The notes beneath the pieces were generated by a model. That model was not told the DNA's origin. It searched no databases and was given only the letters and a program-made list of their open reading frames with translations. Positions 25,501-36,685 of a stretch of 64,000 nt of DNA are shown here, piece by piece; within the stretch, counting starts at the first letter, position 1, and each line of letters starts with the position of its first letter. The translations under genes and the position numbers were made by a program. Source of the DNA: Primula veris (lineage: Eukaryota; Streptophyta; Magnoliopsida; Ericales; Primulaceae); assembly GCA_963682055.1 (NCBI GenBank), contig OY821750.1, positions 11,720,501-11,784,500 on the forward strand. The letters are read 5' to 3'.

Positions 25501-26420
25501 CCCGCCAGCGACAGGCATATCGACAGCAAACTCAGTGTAGCAAAACGCCGAAAGAAGGGCACAAACTCCAGCAATGGCATACGACACTACCACGGCAGGT
25601 CCCGCACATAGATGACTAGCACGGCCAGTGGTGACAAACACTCCGGCCCCGACCATTCCTCCGATTCCCAACCCTACAAGATCGTGCCATCGCAGGGTCC
25701 GACGAAGGTTACCTACATGAGTCGAGCCAGTATTAATATTATGGGGTTGCCAGATACTAATTTCTTTTTATCATGATGTATATAACAAAAAGAACGTAAC
25801 GTAACAAAATACACTTAGGTGGAAACAATAGCCTGCTCTATAGTCTAAACATCTCTATTTCATTAAAAAAAAAATTATAAGACAAAATTTAATTTTTATG
25901 TGTTTAATTAATATTTTAAAAAAATGAACATGTTATCCCTTCCACTCCCATAATAGCAAACTAACTTATATATGGGAGAGGGTGAAAAAAACTCATAAAA
26001 ACTCGAAAACTCTAAGGGCAGAGGTTTAAAAAATCTCAAATAATTAGTCTTTCCTATTTGAGTCTTGAGTCTACCAGTTTCATCATTTCATGATATTTGA
26101 GCTTTTAATTTTATTGGTGGGTTACAAAACACTACACTATTTCATTATGTTTTTTAAAAATCTTGAACGAAAATAATGCAGATTTAATGATATTGTTTTT
26201 CAACGCAGTAATAGGGGACAACATGATGAACAGATATTAGGGTTATTTTATTGAAATCACATAGGTATAGTATTAGTTTACCTGTCCGGGCACGTATCAT
26301 TTCTTCGGAGGAGGTCGAAACGGAACCGGCACGGTGAGAAAGGCGGCGAGGGGTATCGGATAAGGCATGAAGGTAAGAAGTGAAGGAGGAGAAAGAGGAG
26401 CCCTTGTTGGTGTCCTCCAT
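15931..26420 (-). CDS. CAT6/7-like: Cationic amino acid transporter, CAT6/CAT7 type (six exons)
   Basis: The model joins 26282-26420, 25473-25712, 24298-24520, 23351-23699, 22185-22419 and 15931-16502. It totals 1758 bp and encodes 585 residues. All introns are GT-AG and every junction keeps phase. The protein is an APC-superfamily permease of the plant CAT family, importing cationic and large neutral amino acids, most likely at the plasma membrane. Diagnostic segments are DLVGLGIGGMVGAGVFVTTG in exon 2, YLSYIGYDAVSTMAEE in exon 4, GQARYMCVIGRSRVVP in exon 5 and many hydrophobic helices. The N-terminus (LSDTPRRLSHRAGSVST) and the length agree with CAT6/CAT7 rather than the longer vacuolar CAT2-4 group. 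Nothing looks broken. The fifth intron is unusually long (5682 bp) and hosts transposons. Confidence 0.94.
18023..18275. repeat. Two overlapping tandem duplications in CAT intron 5 (76-bp and 64-bp periods)
   Basis: A 70-base block containing GAATGGTCATGAACTACT occurs at 18023-18092 and 18099-18168. A second block containing GTAATCATCTTG occurs at 18154-18211 and 18218-18275. The units are almost identical, so both duplications are fairly recent. Confidence 0.8.
18754..19900. repeat. 155-bp tandem duplication in CAT intron 5, second unit split by a transposon
   Basis: Unit A (18754-18908) begins AATTCCACATTTAACGCATA. Unit B begins with the same sequence at 18909, is interrupted at 18936 and resumes at 19764 with TAAGGAGTATAAATATAG. 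Unit A therefore records the empty site of the insertion. Confidence 0.85.
18937..19763. mobile_element. Non-autonomous hAT-like element in CAT intron 5 (827 bp)
   Basis: An insert starting TAGGGTGTG is flanked by a perfect 8-bp duplication TAAGGAGT (18929-18936 and 19764-19771), the length made by hAT transposases. Both subterminal regions are rich in CGGGTCGGGA-type motifs in inverse orientation, as in many plant hAT relatives. The terminal repeats themselves are poorly matched. The centre is AT-rich and non-coding, so any transposase must come from elsewhere. Confidence 0.75.
20955..21102. mobile_element. Short inverted-repeat element (MITE candidate) in CAT intron 5
   Basis: 26-base arms at 20955-20980 and 21077-21102 are inverse complements with about four mismatches (one arm contains CAAATCACGTCATATAAT). 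The AT-rich centre of about 96 bp has no coding potential. No clear target duplication was defined. Confidence 0.55.
22185..22419 (-). CDS. CAT exon 5 (residues 318-396)
   Basis: It runs from IDAEAPFATAFKG through GASFGILTSMLVAMLGQARY to STPVNASVFLG. Donor GTGCGC leads into the 5.7-kb intron. Confidence 0.93.
23351..23699 (-). CDS. CAT exon 4 (residues 201-317)
   Basis: It begins with TRESSILNLVLTSLHLIF and contains the FFPFGASGVFNGAAMVYLSY family landmark, then helices to SMLLPYDL. Phase 0 at its 3' end, donor GTAATT. Confidence 0.94.
23890..24240. repeat. Imperfect tandem duplication of about 204 bp in CAT intron 3
   Basis: The block with AACAAAGA, CGTGTACTTGT and AGGCACTTATTTTAT occurs at about 23934 and again at about 24138. 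Both lie wholly within the intron between exons 3 and 4. Confidence 0.65.
24298..24520 (-). CDS. CAT exon 3 (residues 127-201)
   Basis: It encodes EFVAFITGANLIIDYVLSNA and the following helices to TFVICY. Acceptor CAG; the donor is GTCTGT, a weaker site than the others. Ser201 is split across the junction. Confidence 0.92.
25473..25712 (-). CDS. CAT exon 2 (residues 47-126)
   Basis: It completes Gly47 and continues NLRRTLRWHDLVGLGIGG, the start of the permease core with the glycine-rich first helix, and runs to GGAFSYIRVTFG. Acceptor TAG, donor GTATGT. Confidence 0.94.
26282..26420 (-). CDS. CAT exon 1 (residues 1-46)
   Basis: It starts at the ATG of MEDTNKGSS. This ATG follows a GA-rich leader and begins the conserved N-terminal cytoplasmic segment ahead of the first helix. 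Donor GTAAAC; the exon ends one base into a Gly codon. Confidence 0.92.
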
Positions 26421-26506
26421 TGGACTCTCTCTTTCTCTTTCTCTTTTCTCTCTCACCAAATATATATGTTTTTTTGTACGTAAGAATGTAGCTGGATGTA
26501 TAGAGG

Positions 26507-26520
26507 GGTTTATATTTATG
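26507..26520 (-). promoter_or_regulatory. Likely TATA box of the CAT gene
   Basis: CATAAATATAAACC on the minus strand lies about 90 bp upstream of the start codon. A GA-rich leader of GAGAGAAAGAG type (about 26426-26455) follows it. Both position and composition fit a plant core promoter and 5' UTR. Inferred from sequence only. Confidence 0.5.
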
Positions 26521-27784
26521 TGGAAAAGAAAAAAGATTACATTAAAATCATCCAACGGAAAATTTAATGCATTTGCCACTTTACGTGGTGGAGTGTAGAC
26601 TTTTTGGTATCTTTATCCGATTTTAGCGTTTCCTTTTCTCATATTTTGCGTATATCAATACCCTACTACTATTACTATTATATAGACTTTATAGTAGGCT
26701 TTTATCTAAAGGAATGTCAATGCAAAAAACATTTGTCTTTCGAGGTTATTCCAGATTCGTACCATAAAATATGAAAATAAATCATTTCAGTATCTTCAAC
26801 CATATAAAGTTAATGTATTACATCATCCTTTCAAATTGTTTATCAACAGTGGAGGGGCGAAACTAGAATTTGAAGGTTATAAAGCTTGAATCGCATATTT
26901 ATTTTTTATTATTATTTATTATGGATATAATCGTCATCAAAATACAGGGATTATATTTAGAATTTTATCAATATGAAGGTGTTGTAGTCGTTTTAGCCTG
27001 TAATTAATTCCTTCTCTGCAATCACAAAAATAAGTGTAACTCATCGCTAAATTGTCAAAATAAAATTTTTAAAAAATTAATAACATAGTTTAACATTCAT
27101 ATTAATTTGAAAATTTCTGTTTAGACAAAATTACACGTAATTTCATGATGGACAAATAATTTGGAAGAAATAGTACTAAATATGAGAAAAAATCAATTTA
27201 GTGTCTTCGACCATAGAAATTTGATCGATACACTCAGTAAATAATATGTGGAAATTAATAAGACGGAGGGATTGACTACGGAAAAGAGGGGATAAGCGGA
27301 TATAAGGCGGAGGGATTGACTATGGAAATAAGCAACTATTTTTTCCATACCAAGGTGATCGTGGTGGCATAAAACTATATGTATGCATACCTGAAATCTA
27401 TGAAATGTCGGGAATGTCGACCAACTTGATTTGATGGCTTCGGTAATGGATTACGTTCCATCTTGATTTGATAGGTTCGGCAATGATCATGTTCCATGTG
27501 ACAGGTGAATTTCACGATCTATTCGTATCTCGTGCAACCTCATATGTTGGTTAATACTATCTCATTCTTTAACCTAACACCTCATATGTTGGTTAATACT
27601 ATCTCATTCTTTAACCTAACAATTATCTAGAGCAATAAAGAGGTAAAAGAACACTAACAAATCATACACAGTCGAGTAGTCAAATCTTGAATACCGAGCT
27701 TGTAAGTCGAGCATTCTATCTTACACGGTCTCACACAAGGCCAGACACCCCTTTACAACCAACAAATTGTAGCATCTTAAGAGC
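26521..27784. other. Spacer upstream of the CAT gene
   Basis: No gene recognised. The stretch around 26960-27180 resembles a decayed Stowaway-type MITE. A short G-rich phrase (GGCGGAGGGATTGACTA) is repeated near 27265 and 27308. Confidence 0.55.
27537..27620. repeat. Two perfect 42-bp direct repeats
   Basis: The 42-base unit begins ACCTCATATGTTGGTTAATA and is present twice head to tail with no visible difference. Confidence 0.9.
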
Positions 27785-28287
27785 TCCTAATAATCATGGT
27801 GTGACACTGACAAGCAACTTAGTCGATTGTATCCAACCAATAACTACGACCCAATTAGTATTATTATTAAAGTATTCATTAACATTTTTATCTAAACAAT
27901 GAAATTATCCATACAAGTTTAGAGCAAGCACTGCAGGTATTAGGGCTATAAGTAAAATCCGTGAATCAGATCCGAAACGTTGGTTTGATTAGGTTTGCTT
28001 TACATTTTGAATTCTAATGGTTTGGTTTTGGATTCAAAATTTTAAAATCCGTTCTTAATGGTTTGGTTTAGGTTTCAATTTTGTTAATCCGAATCAGACC
28101 AATCCGATACAAACCGTTGAATCGAATCCAAACCATTAAACACAATTCGTTATATACCACTTAAAAATAAGCATTATTATTTACTCTATTTATGAAAAAA
28201 AAAACTAAAACTCTTTATAATAAACGATCATGTATATATTATTTAATCTAATAAACAATAATAATTCTGCAAAAGATTGTAAAGGAC
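27785..28287. repeat. Segmental duplication, copy 1, with a truncated hAT-like end
   Basis: The segment matches 29816-30328 closely, starting at TAATAATCAT and including GACTTAGTCGATTGTATCC-type sequence. From 27941 it enters an hAT-like 5' part (TAGGGCTATAAGTAAAATCC), preceded by GCAGGTAT. The match stops at about 28287, so the hAT copy lacks its right half. Confidence 0.8.
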
Positions 28288-29815
28288 ATTGTTGGAAATA
28301 TGAATCACAAAGATATTTGAAATATAGTGATAGAACACAAAAGTTAGACCCGAATTTATCTATTCGGGTACAGTTCAACCCAAATTTTATTAATGGGTAC
28401 CCAATGCTTAAATAATAGATATCGGGCTATGACATGCCTTTCCTTAAAAATGAAGGCAATCATACTATTAAATGTCCAAGCCCACTTAACAAGGACCACA
28501 CATTGGAAAAGCCCATGAGATGAAGCACGAGATGAAGACATTTGTCAACATCCTAGGACGCATAAATGCCTATAAATAGCCCAGTACCTCCACTGGGAAA
28601 GAGACCTGAAATCAGTCTGAAAAATATAGAGAGAAGAAGATAAAAGAGATAAACTTGTCAGAGCTTATCTCACTAGAAAGCAAACCGAGCTCAATTGAAG
28701 ACCGAGCACCGAAGATAAAGATAAAGACCAAGGTTAAGATTAAAGTGTAGACCAAGCATGTGTAATAAGAAATTGTAATCCGAGAAAGATTAAACACCGC
28801 CAATAAGAAAGAACAACGAAGTGTCCAATATTTATCGTCTTTTACCTATTATAATATCGATGAAAAGCATAACCACACCGATCAAAGTTATTGCTTTTAT
28901 CATATAGAGAGAAAGTGATGGAGGACGAAAAAAATGACAAGGAGTTTAGTTTATAATAATCAAGTGGATGGGGACTCTAAGAATAATTCAATTAGTAAAA
29001 AACGGATTGAATTTTCGAAGACAATCAATAATAATAAGAAAGAAAAAACCATTCCAATTAACAAAGCAATTTGCCTAGCGAGACTAGCCAAAAATCAAAA
29101 GAAAACTTATCTGTCAAGAAAAGAGTTTGCAAGTCCAATGTCGAAGAAAAGCATATGTGAACCGAATAGAGTGTCTCTCTCGTCATGGAGATCACAACGA
29201 GAAAGTCATGAAGCACTTGATATGACATAAAAAATATATCAAATACTACGCATTTGGTATAGACCCGATCTATATAAAAAAGTGGATATCCAACTCATCA
29301 AAGACAATTATAACAATGAAATGATAAGTACATAAAGGTATTTTCATCTATAAACAAGAGAGACAATAAGCCATTGGACTAATCCTAGATAATAGGAGCC
29401 CACTAAACTAAAAGCTCATGAACAGTACGCGTAATTTATCACATGTCAATATCATACGGTGCACATATACCTATAAATAAAGTCAAATAGTAGTACAATC
29501 TCATCTCATATTTTATTTATCTAATAACTTACTAGTGCAATTACTTTTCAGAGTTTATCTCTCTAGAAGATACACTCAAGTGCATCAAGTCAATCCGTAC
29601 ACCCGAGGAGAAAGACTGTGGAAGAAGACGAAGACATCTCAACGAGTATTAGATAGTTAGGCTTATATTATAACCGAAGAGATCTGTAACCGGTAACTGT
29701 TTAATAATCAATAAAGAGTGTATGTTCGTCTATTTATTATCGTTATCCGTTAAAGTTATTGTTGTTGAGGAGAACAACTTAACCAACCAATTTTATACTT
29801 TATCGCATTACTATT
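28288..29815 (+). mobile_element. Unclassified LTR-like pair between the duplicated segments
   Basis: Two diverged but similarly built blocks lie in tandem. Block 1 (about 28480-28910) has CCTATAAATAG followed by CAGAGCTTATCTCACTAGAA. Block 2 (about 29390-29800) has CCTATAAATAAAG followed by CAGAGTTTATCTCTCTAGAA. Both continue through purine-rich sequence to AATAAAG/AATAAGA-like ends and a TTATCG-containing tail. This resembles the TATA, R and U5 layout of two LTRs. Between them lies a 98-codon basic open frame (28934-29230) with no recognised domain. No primer site, polypurine tract or target duplication was identified. Confidence 0.35.
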
Positions 29816-30328
29816 ACTAATAATCATTGTGTGGCACTGACAAACGACTTAGTCGATTGTATCCTACCAATAACTATGACCCAATTAGTATTAGTATTAA
29901 AGTATTCATTAACATTTTTATCTAAACAATGAAATTATCCAAGTTTAGAGCAAACACTGCAGATATTAGGGCTGTAAGTAAAATCCGTGAATCTGTGAAT
30001 GCGATCTGAACCGTTGGTTTGGTTAGGTTTGTTTTAGGTTTTGAATTCTAATGGTTTGGTTTTGGATTCAAAAATTTAAAATCCGTTCTTAATGGTTTGG
30101 TTTAAATTTCAATTTTGTTAGTCCAAACCAGACCAATCCGATCCGATCCAAACCATTGAATCCAATCCAAACCATTAAACCCAATCCATTATACCCCTTA
30201 AAAATAAGCATTATTTTTTACCTTACTTATGAAAAAAACTAAAACTTCTTATAATAAACGATCATATATATACTATTTAATCTAATGAACAATAATAATT
30301 CTGCAAAAGATTGTAAAGGTCTGTACAT
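29816..30328. repeat. Segmental duplication, copy 2
   Basis: Second copy of the segment at 27785-28287. Here the hAT-like part continues uninterrupted to its right end at 30760. Confidence 0.8.
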
Positions 30329-30760
30329 TTATATTCTCTCACTACTACTTATATGAATCATATTTCTTTATTTTCTAACCGAATTAATATGTTATCATGC
30401 ATTGTTTGTATGGTTGAGAATAGTATATGAAAAATGGTTGTATTTATTAGTGTTGGTTATATTTAGTTTGAAATTATTTTTCATATTATTTTTGTTTGTA
30501 AATAATTGCCATTACAATATGTATTAATTTAGATTAAATAACGAATGACCAGTATATTAAAAACCGAATCCGATCTAAATTCGCACTGAACCATTGAATG
30601 CATAAAACCACCCCAAATCAATCCGATCCGTTTGGTTTGGTTTGGTTTGGATTGAAAAAATAAATTGTTTGGTTTGAATCCAAAAATTCACAATCCGTTC
30701 TTAATGGTTTGGTTTAGGATTGAGGATAATCCGTTCAAATCCGAACCGTTCACACCCCTA
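29967..30760. mobile_element. Non-autonomous hAT-like element (794 bp) with near-perfect 8-bp target duplication
   Basis: It begins TAGGGCTGTAAG and ends TTCACACCCCTA, the usual hAT end form. The flanks are GCAGATAT (29959-29966) and GCAGGTAT (30761-30768), 7 of 8 identical. Subterminal sequence is full of AATCCGAACC and GGTTTGGTTT motifs in inverse orientation. No transposase frame is present. Confidence 0.8.
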
Positions 30761-30768
30761 GCAGGTAT

Positions 30769-31410
30769 CCCAAAAGTTTCTTTGTATTTAAGAGAAAACT
30801 AGTTTTTTTTCATTTTTACATTTCATTTTTACACTTGCATAAAACAACAGTATCCTATAAACTTCCATATCTTTAGAATTATTTTTTTTAGTTAACAATA
30901 GAGATAATAACACTATTGTAGATGCTCTAACCAGTAACCACTCGGCGGCTTCACGAACTCAAACACATTTTATGTGAACTCGGTCCACTCTAGAGGTCAC
31001 GTCTCTTGTTTTAACTTTTGATGGTAGTTATTGAGGGGTCTAACCAAACAAGGAACAATATCTTGTTTGTTGGTTTGTAAAACACATTGATAAATATTTA
31101 GACTCGATGTTTTAGGTGAACTCATAAGATGCTTCAATGTCGAGGTTTGAGGAGTTGGAGAAGAGTAATTGGATTTCTCTCAGATCGTGAAAGACGGGTT
31201 ATTTGAACGAGTTGGAGGAGTGTACTTGGTCTGCTGGTAGATCAAGGAAGGCAACACGCTCATTTGGCAAGGTATTCCTATTTGACCGTGACTACAAAAC
31301 TGTCCTTGGAAACGAAAATACATACATATTTAGGTTATTTAAATCACATAATCAGATATGGCTCGATCTTGAAGTCCAATCTTGAGACCAGTTTTTTTTT
31401 TTAAAATGAC
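30769..31410. other. Spacer without a recognisable gene
   Basis: No gene or repeat recognised. A 60-codon frame at 31203-31385 (+) has no family resemblance. Confidence 0.55.
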
Positions 31411-31415
31411 AAGTG

Positions 31416-32842
31416 TGTTGGTTTCCGTTTACGAAATAACAATTAAACAATAATAAATGACTAAAAAGAAATAATCAAAACCAGTGTAATCTTTATTTAT
31501 TCAGAATTGAAACTGAAATTACATATTACAACATGTATGTACTGGATAGAAATTAAAGAAAACGTTATTCAGATTATTATCAATTAATAATATGATGTAC
31601 TGAATTGCAATAAATAGAAACTGCCGGACTGGAAAGTATAAACTTAACAGCCGGACTGTTCTGATTGAAATAGAAATTACATGACAGAAATGAAACTATT
31701 CTAATTACAGAATTAAATTACAGAATTGAAATTACAGAATAGAAACAGTACTTTAAATAAATTACAGAAAGGTAAAGACAGAATATAAATATTACAGCTA
31801 AGTACAGCAAATTAAAATACTGAATAGAAAAGACAAAAATGTAAATTGCAGAATTTAAATTGCGGTATTGAAATACTGAATTGAAAAGACATGAAAAATA
31901 AAATATGAGGCAACTATTAGACAGTATGCCATTAGCCGATATTCGCCCAACCACCTTAATGTTTCTGGTTGCATTGGCGCTTCGATCCCAAGGTATAACA
32001 TCTCGGATGACTCGTCGAAACTGGCGACGAGTCAATGTCGAGCTGTTGGTTGGTGGTTCTCTCTCTTTCTAAATGCTATGGAAAAAATTATGCTATTTTC
32101 AGAAGGTAAAAAATGCAGTGTTTAGAGAGTGGGAGAGAGCAGCCTACTTATAGACCAAGCTGAAATCTCATCCATAATGGTCACTTAATTCAGTATTCGA
32201 AACTGCTGAATTAATGATGCAATTATTCTCATTTAATTGCATCAGTTACAAGTTTGCTGGATTTTTTTTTGGGATTGTTTTGTTATTATCCAAAACTCTC
32301 AGACTTTCTTGGAACCAGAACCGGAACAAGAACCGGAACCGGAACATTCCCCAAGTCCCACGCCTGCGCCCGCGACAGGCGACCCGTGACCCGTGAACCG
32401 AGACCCGAGTCCCGAGACCCTTGTCCGTACCCGAGCCAGAGACCGCGTGCGTGCGTGTGTGGTGCACTTGCCTACACACACACCTATGAGGCTACACATT
32501 ATTACCACTCTCTAATGGTGAATATGTATATAAATAATTCAAAATAGTTTTTCCTCTTTGATGTGGGATAAACATTTGAGTGGCTTCCCCATTCATTTGT
32601 TTTCCCACTTCCTCTCCCAAATTCCATATTTCGTCTCTCCATGGTCCAATTTCGGAGCCAATTTCCATTCACACCCATTCACCGAATAGGTCATACGATA
32701 TACCGTTTCGAAACTTGTCACACAAGCTACTCAAACCACTTGAGTACGGAGTCTAAACTTTAGATTCTTTGCATGGAATTTGACCAAACTTTTGGACTCG
32801 TGACCAATTCGGAAAACACCATGAAACATGGTTTTTCCAACA
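31416..32842 (-). repeat. 3' LTR of Copia-B (1427 bp)
   Basis: On the minus strand it starts TGTTGGAAAAACC and ends GGAAACCAACA. It contains a GC-rich block at about 32350-32460 made of repeated ACCCG/CCGAG phrases that stands out in this AT-rich region. Confidence 0.9.
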
Positions 32843-32854
32843 ATCCCCCACATG
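32843..32854 (-). other. Polypurine tract of Copia-B
   Basis: ATGTGGGGGAT on the minus strand sits directly before the TGTTGG start of the 3' LTR. Confidence 0.75.
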
Positions 32855-33429
32855 AATGCAATTGGCTCGAAAGCCCATGCCCTAAATGCAAATCAAGAGA
32901 ACCGCAAAATTTTACTGCCTGAGGTCAGATAGCGCACGCCTTGAACATGCCATAGCGTAGTTTCATCCGGAATACTGCTATTATGTAGTATAGATGCTTT
33001 GAACCCTTTAGTTTTGTGTATCCCAGCATGATACCGCACAGTGCCCTTTCTACCCACATACTAGGCCCTTTAGTTGTTGTCCATATTTGGTCTGGACTAC
33101 CTTGACAATTTCAACTGAGTGCTCTAGTGATTTAGCCCAAGCTCATCACATGGCACCGGCCTTACACACTCGTTATAGGTGGTTCCAAGTCGATGGTGCC
33201 CTGACTCATCTTACTCGACCGTTGAGTTACAATGGTACAGGTCTATCACCCTGTCATCACAAAAAATCGGCTGGGAACTACTGGTTCCTGAGTGCTTTGT
33301 TCGGTTGCCCTCACAATTCAGTTTTCCTTTGAACCTAGCAGGAAAGATTCCGTTTAGGTTGGTTTGCCTATTGGGGGACCACCAATTTAATGGGCTTTAA
33401 TCCCATTCCGTTCGATGACGCCTCGACTC
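32855..33429. other. Non-coding part of Copia-B between pol and 3' LTR
   Basis: About 575 bp without coding features lie between the end of RNase H and the polypurine tract. The open frames on the plus strand here show no family likeness. Confidence 0.6.
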
Positions 33430-36400
33430 CTACTGAGTCAAGCCTTTTGTTAATGGATCCGCTATGTTTTCCCTTGATCTCACAAAATTTAAGGATACCA
33501 CACCGTTGGATAACAATTCTCTTACGGATTTATGTCTCCGACGTATATGTCTAGACTTTCCATTATACATATGATCCTGAGCCCGCGCAATAACTGATTG
33601 ATTATCACAATGCATGCTTATTGCGGGAACAGGTTTTGGCCACATTGGAATTCCTTCCAAAAGACTTCTCAGCCAGTCTGCCTCCTCCGTTGCTAAGTCT
33701 AAAACTATGAATTCAGATTCCATAGTTGACCTTGCGATACATGTCTGTTTGGAGGATCTCCAAGACACAGCAGCTCCTCCCATTATAAACACATATCCAC
33801 TCGTGAACCTTGTGCTATTGGAGTCTGATATCCAGTTGGCATCTGAGTACTCTTCCAGTCGGCTGAAAACCTCATATATCTGAGAAGTTTCATGATGGCC
33901 TTCCAGTGCTCCTCATTCGAATTTCTGGTGTACCTGCTCAATCTACTCACTGAGTTTGCTATGTCTGGTCTACTGCAATTCATTATATACATAAGACTGC
34001 CTATGACCCAAGAGAACTCCAATTGATTCACACTCTTACCGAAATTCCTTTTCAGGTTACATTTGAACTCAATTGGGGTTCTAGACATCGCCTTACTGCC
34101 CTTGTCAAATTTGTCTAGTACTTGTTTAACATAATGACTTTGTGACAAGGCATGCCCCTCTGATATTTTGTTAATCTTCATACCAAGTATTACATCAGCT
34201 ATACCCAGATCCTTCATATCGAAGTGTTGTGACAACATTTTCTTTGTGGAGCTGATTCTATCAGTACTCCCAATTATAATCATGTCATCCACATAGAGAC
34301 TGACTACGACACAGTCTCTTCCACTTCCTTTACTGTAGACTCATTTATCGCACTCATTAATGCGAAAACCGTTTGATAGCATAATTCTATCAAATTTATC
34401 GTGTCATTGCTTTGGTGCTTGTTTGAGTCCATATAGAGACTTTGCAAGTTTGCACACTTGGTGCTCTTTACCAGGAACTACAAACCCTTCTGGTTGTTTC
34501 ATGTAAAGTTTTTCTTCCAGTTCTCCATTTAGAAACGCCGTCTTGACATCCAATTGATGTATTTCCATATCAAACAAAGCTGCGAGAGCAATGACGATTC
34601 GGATAGACGTTTTCCTAGGGACAGGAGCATACGTGTCAAAATAATCGACACCTTCAGTTTGCCTGAAGACTTTTACTACAAGGCTCACCTTGTATTTCTC
34701 AATCGTGCCATCAACCCTTAACTTCCTCTTGAAGAACCATATGTGACCTAGGGGTTTACATCCTGGCGGAAGATCCACTAGTTTCCAAGCGTGGTTTTGC
34801 ATTATTGACTCAATCTCATTTTTGATAGCTTCTTCCCAATATTGGGAATCCGGTGTTGACATATCTTGTTTATATGTCACTGGTTCGCCTTCAACCATGA
34901 AGGTTAAGAAATCAGGTCCAAAAGAAGTTTCCTTCATTGCCATTTTGCTAGGTCGAGGCTCTTCCTCTTCCTCTGTCGGTTCACTTGCCCCCACATTTCT
35001 TTCACTGTTCAACTCTTGAGATGGTACATATGTAGATAATTTACGGTGTAAGATATCTTCAAAGAAAGAGGCCTCTCGGCTTTCCATATACGTATCTACG
35101 TGCACATCGGGATTGTCCGACTTGTGTACGAGAAACCGATATGCACTACTATTATATGCATATCCGATGAACACACAGTCCACCATTTTAGAACCAATTC
35201 TCATCCTCTTATGAGTTGAAACAAGGACCTTTACGAGATAACCCCAAACCCATAGGTTCTTATAACTGGGTTGATGACCTTTCATAATTCATATGGAGTC
35301 TTATCTCACTTCTTATGTGGTAACTTGTTTAAAACATAGTTTGCTGAAAGTATCGCTTCCCCCCACATGTTCTGAGGTAACCCAGAACTGATTAGCATAG
35401 CATTCATCATTTCCTTTAGTGCTCTATTTTTACGCTCGGCAACCCCATTTTGCTCGGGAGTGTATGGGGATGTGGTTTGATGTATAATGTCGCTTTCAGC
35501 GCATATTTACTCAAACGGTGATTCAAATTCACCACCTTTATCACTTATCAATGTTTTAATTTTCCTATTGAGTTGATTTTTAGCTTCAGTCTTATAAAGA
35601 GCAAATTTCTCTACTGCTTCGTCTTTCCTTTTCATTAAGTAAACATAGCAGTATCTAGTACAATCATCTATAAATATGATAAAGTACTTTTTTTCTCCTT
35701 GTGTTTGTATAAACTTTAAGTCACATACATCTGTGTGTATTAGACCGAGAGGTTCACTTTCTCGTTCAACATGTTGAAACGAAGATTTCGTTAATTTTGC
35801 CTCTACACATATCTCACATTTGTGTTGCTTATTAAAGACAAAATTTGGTATTAGTTTTAGTGATATTAATTTCTTTAATGAATTATAATTCACGTGACCT
35901 AATCTATCATGCCACAAATGAAATGACTCAAAGAAATAAGCAAAATCAGAATTCTTATTATTGGCCTCTTGGGGAACAATCATTGCATTACTTGTGCTTG
36001 CCTCAGCTTTAGCACCTTTATTGGGAGCAGGTGTCCATACGTTTAACTTAAACATGTTGTTGGTCATATAGCCACGGCCTACATAGACACCATTTTTGGT
36101 TATTACAATTTTATCAGATTGAAAAACAAGCTTGAACACGTTCTTCACCATCACAGATCCGGATACCAGATTCTTACGGATATCCGGAACATGGAACACC
36201 CCTGTCAACCTTAGCTCTTTTTCAGAGGTCATGTTCATCACCACCGTTCATTTTCATTCCACCTTGGAAGTAACAGAATTCCCCATGAAGCATCTTTCTC
36301 CCTCTACCGCCTCGTAGGTCTTAAACATCCACCGGTTAGATGAGATGTGGCTTGTGGTGCCGGTATCCAGCCACCACTCTTTGTGGTTACTCCCCACAAG

Positions 36401-36679
36401 ATTCACATCAGAGACCATAGCAGTGAAGTGGTCATCATCTCGTCCTCCCTCGGCCAGATATGCCTGAGTTGGAGCTTTCCTTTTCCCCTTGCCTTTGAAG
36501 TTCTTCGGGGGGGGGGGGGGGGGGGGCTTAGGCTTAACAGTGATTTTATTATCATAACAGTATGCAGCACGATGGACGGTCCTGTCACATACAAAGTAGG
36601 TTCCTACAAATTTCTTTGCGACAACAGCACTGCCTCCGTTGTCAAAACGTTTCCGCTTGACGTTGGAGCTTTCGACCAC
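33430..36679 (-). pseudogene. Copia-B pol: protease, integrase, reverse transcriptase, RNase H (broken)
   Basis: The protease region lies at 36254-36679 (WWLDTGTTSHIS). GAG-pre-integrase and integrase lie at 35507-36244 (LWHDRLGHVNYNSL, CEICVEAK, HTDVCDLK, ISDKGGEFE), broken by a stop at about 35507 and continuing degenerate to 35286. Reverse transcriptase lies at 34404-35285 (QLDVKTAFLNGELEE, KSLYGLKQAP) and 33783-34292 (VDDMIIIGS, QSHYVKQVLDKF). RNase H lies at 33430-33792 ([31 protein letters not shown]). Several frameshifts and in-frame stops separate the segments, so the copy is inactive. Confidence 0.9.
36507..36526. repeat. Homopolymer run of 20 G
   Basis: An uninterrupted G run on the plus strand within the gag/protease junction of Copia-B. 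On the coding strand it is a C run read as Pro codons. It is prone to slippage and to sequencing error, so the local reading frame is uncertain. Confidence 0.85.
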
Positions 36680-36685
36680 ATTGGC

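Noticed and set aside
26184..26579. A longer N-terminus for the CAT protein, upstream of MEDTNKG
   Set aside because: The upstream frame is translated 5' UTR with GA repeats and includes a TATA-like sequence. Family comparison places the start at 26420.
28934..29230. A 98-codon plus-strand gene
   Set aside because: No domain recognised and it lies between two LTR-like blocks. Kept only as part of the unclassified element.
32254..32547. Open frames on both strands in the GC-rich LTR block
   Set aside because: They are read-through of simple ACCCG-type repeats within the Copia-B LTR.
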